64,000 bases of DNA, from positions 1 through 64,000 of the IMG/VR virus record IMGVR_UViG_3300009164_004047, one strand, 5' to 3'. Both the position numbers and the translations under genes were made by a program. This stretch comes from a virus. The notes beneath the pieces were generated by a model that saw nothing but the letters and a program-made list of their open reading frames with translations, ran no database searches and had not been told where the DNA came from. Each line of letters opens with the position of its first letter. The stretch's first letter is position 1. Of this stretch, positions 59,141-64,000 are shown in pieces.

Positions 59141-59166
59141 AAATACTACTTTAAGGATACTGCCTG

Positions 59167-60066
59167 ATGGCCACCATCGCAAGAGCAACACCAAAAACCA
59201 ATTATCTCAACAACAGAGATATTCTCAAAGAAATACACCTAAGCAAGAAAAACTATTGTTCCTACATCAATCCTGATCTAGACCACCAATACGACATCAT
59301 CTTGCCCAGCGTAAGCAAAATCAACCAAAAAACCACAGCAGAGGCACGCCGAAATCGTGCAGATCGCATCAAGCGTGAAACTGGTGAGATTGTAGATCCT
59401 AAAAAAATCCCCAACACAGACATTGTGTTTCGAATCATGACCTGGGAACACATACCCATGGCACCCAAAAAGATCACCAAAGCCGCTGCCAAAAAGCGCA
59501 AATTAGAAGATCTGCTTGAACTGGATGATACAGTAGAGGATGATCCATTGGCAGGATTGATTGACGAACCCATCCTAGATCCCACACACATGCGGGTGAA
59601 CTTTCCTCCGTTCTTCCACTATCGTGTGGATGAAAACAAAGAACCCGTCCTGGTTGGCAAGAGCCATTGGCGTGGTGATCTTGAAACCGGAGAGTTTAGC
59701 AAAGATCACGGCGAGATGACCCGCACCTTGGCAAAAATGTTTATGAAACTGTGTGAACGCTATGCCACAAGATCCAACTGGCGTGGATACACCTATAATG
59801 AAGAGATGCGTGGGCAGGCATTACTACAGTTAAGCCAGATTGGGTTGCAGTTTGATGAATCCAAATCACAGAATCCGTTTGCGTATTACACCGCTGCTAT
59901 CACCAACTCATTCACTCGTATCTTAAACATCGAGAAGAAGATGCAGAACATCCGAGATGACATCCTGGAGATGAACGGACTCAATCCTAGTTGGACTAGA
60001 CAGAATTCCGGCAAACATTCAATGGAAGCCATGTCCGGACCGGTTGTAAGCACATTGGATGAGTAG
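59167..60066 (+). CDS. gp55: Late-transcription sigma factor, T4 gp55-like
   Basis: A 299-residue protein, against 185 in T4 gp55; the extra part is a basic/acidic N-terminal extension. The conserved sigma-2-like region is RYATRSNWRGYTYNEEMRGQ, followed by DESKSQNPFAYYTAAITN and LNIEKKMQ near residues 197-262. It is predicted to direct host RNA polymerase to TATAAATA-type late promoters together with the clamp and coactivator, which are outside this window. It lies on the plus strand behind a sigma-70 promoter, opposite the virion operon it probably controls. Confidence 0.85.
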   Translation: MATIARATPKTNYLNNRDILKEIHLSKKNYCSYINPDLDHQYDIILPSVSKINQKTTAEARRNRADRIKRETGEIVDPKKIPNTDIVFRIMTWEHIPMAPKKITKAAAKKRKLEDLLELDDTVEDDPLAGLIDEPILDPTHMRVNFPPFFHYRVDENKEPVLVGKSHWRGDLETGEFSKDHGEMTRTLAKMFMKLCERYATRSNWRGYTYNEEMRGQALLQLSQIGLQFDESKSQNPFAYYTAAITNSFTRILNIEKKMQNIRDDILEMNGLNPSWTRQNSGKHSMEAMSGPVVSTLDE

Positions 60067-60078
60067 TATAATCAAAGG

Positions 60079-61095
60079 ATGACTAATCTATTCCGTAAAG
60101 CCGCGATCTTCACTGACATCCACTTTGGCTTAAAGTCAAACAGTGTCACTCACAATGAGGACTGCCTAAACTTTGTAAAGTGGGCCACTGCCAAAGCCCG
60201 AGAGGAAGGTTGTGAAACCTGCATGTTCTTGGGCGACTGGCACAACAACCGAGCCAGTCTCAACATCGTCACACTGAACTACAGCCTTAGGGCACTGGAG
60301 CACATGAATGCCAACTTTGATCGAGTATATTTTATTCCCGGAAATCACGATCTATATTATAGGGACAAGCGTGATATTCAAAGTGTTGAATGGGCACGCC
60401 ACCTCCCCAATGTTGAAATTTGTAACGATTGGTTTTCCAGTGGTGATGTGGTTATTGCTCCTTGGCTGGTTGGTGACGATCATAAGCGTATCTCTCGGCT
60501 GAAGGGCAAGTACATGTTCGGGCATTTTGAACTGCCCGGCTACTTGATGAACGCCATGGTAGAGATGCCGGATCACGGCGAAGTACGCAGAGAAGACTTC
60601 AACAACTTTGAACATGTGTTTACCGGGCACTTCCACAAACGCCAGACCAAGAAAAATATCACTTATATCGGCAATGCATTTCCACACAACTATGCTGATG
60701 CCGGTGACGATGCTCGCGGGCTTACTGTGTTAGAGTGGGGCCGAGATCCTGTGTATCATGCCTGGCCCGACCAACCCAGATATCGTGTGTTGGGACTGGC
60801 CAACATCATCGACAATGCTGCCTCATTGCTTGCTCCCAGGATGCATGTTCGTGTAAACTTGGACATTGAGATTTCATACGAAGAAGCCAACTTCATCAAG
60901 GAAACATACATCCGAGACTACAGTCTCAGAGAGATGGCCCTGATACCCAACAAGAACTCGTCAGTGGACACCGACATGGCACCTGGTGAGATTAAGTTTG
61001 AATCGGTAGATCAGATCGTGACAGATCAGATCACCAACATTGAATCTGAATTCTATGACAACCGACTGCTGCTAAAAATCTATCAGAATCTATGA
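60079..61095 (+). CDS. gp47: Recombination nuclease subunit, T4 gp47-like (Mre11/SbcD)
   Basis: A 338-residue metallophosphoesterase of family length. Motifs are TDIHFG (residues 12-17), LGDWHNN, GNHDLYY and GHFHKR, which together bind two metals. Mre11-type proteins are endo/exonucleases that act with the Rad50-type gp46 in DNA recombination and host DNA degradation. Start has AAAGGATG (Shine-Dalgarno overlapping ATG). Its stop overlaps the next gene (ATGA). Its partner gp46 is separated from it by three AT-rich cargo genes. Confidence 0.9.
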   Translation: MTNLFRKAAIFTDIHFGLKSNSVTHNEDCLNFVKWATAKAREEGCETCMFLGDWHNNRASLNIVTLNYSLRALEHMNANFDRVYFIPGNHDLYYRDKRDIQSVEWARHLPNVEICNDWFSSGDVVIAPWLVGDDHKRISRLKGKYMFGHFELPGYLMNAMVEMPDHGEVRREDFNNFEHVFTGHFHKRQTKKNITYIGNAFPHNYADAGDDARGLTVLEWGRDPVYHAWPDQPRYRVLGLANIIDNAASLLAPRMHVRVNLDIEISYEEANFIKETYIRDYSLREMALIPNKNSSVDTDMAPGEIKFESVDQIVTDQITNIESEFYDNRLLLKIYQNL

Positions 61096-61565
61096 GTTGG
61101 AGATCTGTTCAGTTAGGAGAGACTACTTGTGATCAAGACAATATAATTTTAAAATTGTTCGATGGCCAGCCGGTAAAGTATGTAGGGCACGATTTGGCGT
61201 TCTCAAACGTCTTGAATCAAGACGACCATGCTGAAAATTTAGTATTGATAATAAACCAATCAATGTGGTGTTCTGAATTGATCTCAACATGTAAAACTCA
61301 ACTAACAGATACAATAAAAACTTTTTACATTGGGATCAATCGGTACTGTATCAAAGGCAACGACACTGTGATTGATGTAAACCTATCAAAAGACAAAGGT
61401 AAAGATTTAATCAACTTCGTTGATATTCAGATTCGATTATCTGGATATTCAATCAAGCAGTCAGGATATTTTGATCAAGACCTGGGTAGATATTTTAACT
61501 TTGTCCAACCTCTCACGTGGCTTTATGGAAACAAAACAACAAACCAAAGTAACCAAACAGAATAA
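61092..61565 (+). CDS. Unidentified AT-rich cargo protein between gp47 and gp46
   Basis: A 157-residue protein beginning MSWRSVQLGETTCDQDNIIL and containing ENLVLIINQSMWCSELIST and a C-terminal GRYFNFVQPLTWLYGN. No known family is recognised and no catalytic motif stands out. It overlaps gp47 by ATGA and ends 41 bases inside the next gene. The strongly AT-rich composition compared with gp47 suggests it was inserted with its two neighbours. Confidence 0.6.
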   Translation: MSWRSVQLGETTCDQDNIILKLFDGQPVKYVGHDLAFSNVLNQDDHAENLVLIINQSMWCSELISTCKTQLTDTIKTFYIGINRYCIKGNDTVIDVNLSKDKGKDLINFVDIQIRLSGYSIKQSGYFDQDLGRYFNFVQPLTWLYGNKTTNQSNQTE

Positions 61566-62094
61566 AAGTGATTTTTTTCTTGCCATGTACCACCACCAAA
61601 ATTCAACCAAGAATCAATTGGTCAATTTAGATTCTCTAAAAGAAACCCAAGTTATTCTTGTTGATTGCTGCGGGTGGCATTATAAAAAATTGTTTACGCA
61701 GAAATCCATCGTTGGGTTAGAAACAATCAAAACAGTCAAACAGTTTGAGTTAGATAAAACATACTTTGACCGTTTGATTGACAACCAACAAGATCAGTTT
61801 ATTGGTTGGCCATCTGTGTGTGTCGATGACTGCGCTGTGGTATTTGATCGATCTCCTTTGTTAAAGTATCGGACGTTGGATCAGTTGTCTGAAATTATTA
61901 CGGATGTCACTGACAAATACATGCCCAACACCGTAATACTAGAGCAGTCACTGACATTCATAGATGACGACAGATTAGTTGATCGATTTTACAATTTTGC
62001 AAAATTTAAGATCCATGGATACATTGTAAAAAAAATTACCTACGATACTGATCTGATGCATGTCTCTATTAGGTTTCAAAAGAAATTTAATTAA
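61525..62094 (+). CDS. Unidentified AT-rich cargo protein
   Basis: A 189-residue protein. The ATG at 61,525 gives METKQQTKVTKQNKSDFFLAM; an ATG at 61,585 is a possible shorter start that would avoid the 41-base overlap. Landmarks are TQVILVDCCGWHYKKLF and VFDRSPLLKYRTLDQLSEI, then FIDDDRLVDRFYNFAKFKIH. An alpha/beta fold is likely, perhaps Rossmann-like, but no cofactor loop is seen. It is followed two bases later by the sulfotransferase-like gene. Confidence 0.55.
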   Translation: METKQQTKVTKQNKSDFFLAMYHHQNSTKNQLVNLDSLKETQVILVDCCGWHYKKLFTQKSIVGLETIKTVKQFELDKTYFDRLIDNQQDQFIGWPSVCVDDCAVVFDRSPLLKYRTLDQLSEIITDVTDKYMPNTVILEQSLTFIDDDRLVDRFYNFAKFKIHGYIVKKITYDTDLMHVSIRFQKKFN

Positions 62095-62096
62095 TC

Positions 62097-62975
62097 ATGA
62101 CTGTCATGATTGCAATCGATTTTGTGCCAGGAACTCACGGACATTTCCTTGAAAAAACACTCAACAAATTTTTCAATGTTACTCCTGACATGCCCGATAC
62201 ATTTACACCAACAGGAACAAGCCATAATAAAACACTCGATTATAACAACAACAGATTGTTTCATGCTGAACATTGGTCCGAACTTTATGCAGATAAACTA
62301 ACAAGTATCAAAAAAATAATATCTATTAGATTTGATCCAATGGATTTGTTGCTAGTATCATCAGTGAGTCTATTACGTGCAGGTGACGTAAACATCGACA
62401 ATGACAATCTTGAAACTGATACTGTTAGTAAATTAAACAGTTTCTATCAATCAACTTTAGAACAAATTTATACCGCATATCCATTTTTAGATCGAACACA
62501 GTCATCTATTCCTCGATATGTACTTAGAGAGTTTTTTAAATTTGGTTTTAAAAATACCAGCATGAATGGGTACTGGCTCAAACAACAGTTGATGGTATAC
62601 CCTGCCCAGTGTGAAGTTTTTCATTTTAATTTTTCCTCTTTCTACAATATTGACAATCTTGTGCTGAGCATCAAATCTATAGAAAAATTTGTAGAGAGAG
62701 AATTTGATTTCTCTTCAGAATTTTACCAATATCACAAAAACTTTTTAAATTTCATACCTTATCAATCTCACAAAAAACAATGCGATCTCATAGTTGAATC
62801 GGTTAGATCCGGTATCGAAATGCATATTCCAAAACTAACTATGTTTCAGGAAAGTTATATCAATGGGTGTTTAGAAAACATCTACCACAAGGAAATGCCT
62901 TTTCATCAAGATCAGTACTTTACTTCTACTAAAGATATGCTATACTATATAACTAATCGTGCTCCGAATTTATGA
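62097..62975 (+). CDS. Sulfotransferase-like P-loop protein
   Basis: A 292-residue protein. IAIDFVPGTHGHFLEKTLN at the N-terminus has the strand-PGTHG-helix form of the PAPS-binding loop. RFDPMDLLLVSS near residue 78-89 could belong to the second site. The rest is helical and AT-rich; a counted 60-base sample (62,281-62,340) has 22% G+C, against 40% in a gp47 sample (60,121-60,180). Its stop overlaps the gp46 start (ATGA). The protein at 15,364 shares the loop but little else by eye. Transfer of a sulfo or other group to a glycan is a guess. Confidence 0.55.
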   Translation: MTVMIAIDFVPGTHGHFLEKTLNKFFNVTPDMPDTFTPTGTSHNKTLDYNNNRLFHAEHWSELYADKLTSIKKIISIRFDPMDLLLVSSVSLLRAGDVNIDNDNLETDTVSKLNSFYQSTLEQIYTAYPFLDRTQSSIPRYVLREFFKFGFKNTSMNGYWLKQQLMVYPAQCEVFHFNFSSFYNIDNLVLSIKSIEKFVEREFDFSSEFYQYHKNFLNFIPYQSHKKQCDLIVESVRSGIEMHIPKLTMFQESYINGCLENIYHKEMPFHQDQYFTSTKDMLYYITNRAPNL

Positions 62976-64000
62976 TTCAAATTAAAAAGTTAACTGTTAA
63001 AAATTTCATCAGTGTGGGCAATACCACGCAGGCCATCGACTTTGATCGTTCAGACCTTACACTGGTACTGGGCGAAAACCTAGACATGGGCGGTGACGGT
63101 TCTCGCAACGGCACAGGTAAGACTACTATCATCAATGCGCTAAGTTATGCCCTGTATGGCCAAGCACTATCGAACATACGCAAAGACAATCTTGTGAACA
63201 AGACCAATGCTAAACACATGCTTGTGAGCCTGGATTTTGGTGTTGGCGGGCAGAACTATAGAATCGAACGTGGTCGTAAACCTAATGTGCTCAAGTTCTA
63301 TGTGAACGACGAACATCAAGCAGCACAGGACGAGGCACAAGGCGATTCAAGAGAAACACAAGAAGCCATCGAACGTGTGTTGGGTATGAGCCACGACATG
63401 TTCCAACACATTGTTGCCTTGAACACTTACACACCACCGTTCTTGAGTCTCAAAGCCAACGAACAACGAACCATTATCGAACAGTTATTAGGTATCACGT
63501 TGTTGAGCGAGCGAGCCGATCGTATCAAGGAACTCAACAGAGAAACCAAGGATTCCATCCAAGCAGAGGAACTGCGTATCCGTGCTGTGCAAGAAGCCAA
63601 CAAGCGCATCGAAGAACAGATCGCCAGCTTAGAAAAACGCAGAACCTTGTGGCTACGCAAACAAACAGAAGATACAGAAGCACTAGCACAAGGTATTGCT
63701 GATCTTGAACACATCGACATTGGCGCAGAGGTCCAGGCACACAGAGATCTCGACACATACAATGCAGGCAAGAAAGCCATAGACGAAGCCAATCGTTGGA
63801 TCCGACAGGTCGATGCCGACGATACAAAGCTGCTAAAACAAAAAGCCCAGATTGAAAAGGATCTCAATCAGATCGCCAGCCACAAATGTTTTGCTTGCGG
63901 CACAGACATACACGACAACAGCCTTGACTCTGTGAAAGCACAGCGTGAGAAGACCTTGCAAGAACTTGCATTGCAACTGTTGACCAACGATACACAACGA
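62972..64000 (+). CDS. gp46: Recombination nuclease ATPase subunit, T4 gp46-like (Rad50/SbcC), partial
   Basis: The first 343 residues are visible; the gene runs off the right edge. The Walker A loop is in GDGSRNGTGKTTIINALSYA, preceded by VKNFISVGNTTQAIDFD, as in T4 gp46. A long coiled coil starts near residue 185 (DRIKELNRETKDSI and repeats). CFACG near residue 306 is the zinc-hook CxxC that dimerises Rad50-type proteins. It works with gp47 as an ATP-dependent nuclease. The ATG overlaps the preceding stop as ATGA. No stop falls in the visible part. Confidence 0.92.
   Translation, partial: MIQIKKLTVKNFISVGNTTQAIDFDRSDLTLVLGENLDMGGDGSRNGTGKTTIINALSYALYGQALSNIRKDNLVNKTNAKHMLVSLDFGVGGQNYRIERGRKPNVLKFYVNDEHQAAQDEAQGDSRETQEAIERVLGMSHDMFQHIVALNTYTPPFLSLKANEQRTIIEQLLGITLLSERADRIKELNRETKDSIQAEELRIRAVQEANKRIEEQIASLEKRRTLWLRKQTEDTEALAQGIADLEHIDIGAEVQAHRDLDTYNAGKKAIDEANRWIRQVDADDTKLLKQKAQIEKDLNQIASHKCFACGTDIHDNSLDSVKAQREKTLQELALQLLTNDTQR

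Noticed and set aside
60044-60072. TTGTAA and TATAAT with 17-base spacing before gp47
   Set aside because: The -10 ends only 6 bases before the ATG at 60,079, so the transcript would lose the Shine-Dalgarno AAAGGA. Read-through from the promoter at 59,113 is simpler.

Overview
The window looks like about a third of the genome of a contractile-tailed, T4-like bacteriophage, probably from an aquatic environment. The support is a block of T4-type baseplate genes (homologues of gp5, gp6, gp25 and gp53), a gp55-like late sigma factor and the gp47/gp46 recombination nuclease. Genes are packed tightly, often with ATGA or TAATG start/stop overlaps. There is no gene-free stretch longer than about 100 bases, and I see no tRNA, rRNA, CRISPR, insertion sequence or integrase. 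The host cannot be read from the sequence. A TctC/Bug-type binding protein would fit a proteobacterium, but that is only a hint.

Bases 1-27,170 are accessory cargo. A plus-strand sugar module (epimerase, DegT aminotransferase, Gfo/Idh/MocA oxidoreductase) is followed by glycosyltransferase-like proteins and a carbamoyltransferase. A minus-strand operon of about 13.8 kb (20,792 down to 7,035) then carries six radical SAM proteins whose SPASM-like cysteine module lies before the radical core, two further glycosyltransferase-like genes, a sulfotransferase-like gene, the carbamoyltransferase and a 33-residue peptide gene. A second minus-strand run (27,170 down to 21,347) carries sugar-transferase-like proteins, a secreted TctC-like protein, a short AMP-forming ligase and an SGNH hydrolase. 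A miniature aminotransferase is encoded opposite its end. Together these genes could build and attach an unusual sugar or small molecule, but the product and the target (virion, DNA, host envelope) are unknown.

Bases 27,187-59,070 form the virion module, all on the minus strand and closed by a strong terminator at 27,187-27,217. Transcription would run from a cupin-like gene through tail-tube/baseplate hub and wedge genes (gp53-like, gp5-like, gp25-like, gp6-like). It continues into a 4,790-residue protein that contains seven FG-GAP-like blades and three carbohydrate-binding-like modules, then tail-fibre-like genes including a tandem duplicate.

Bases 59,071-64,000 switch to the plus strand behind a near-perfect sigma-70 promoter: a gp55-like late sigma factor, gp47, three AT-rich cargo genes (one sulfotransferase-like), and gp46, which runs off the window. 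The late sigma factor probably drives the virion module. TAAATA cores, which resemble the T4 late promoter TATAAATA, lie in several gaps upstream of virion genes. Functional calls rest on motifs read by eye; no database search was possible.
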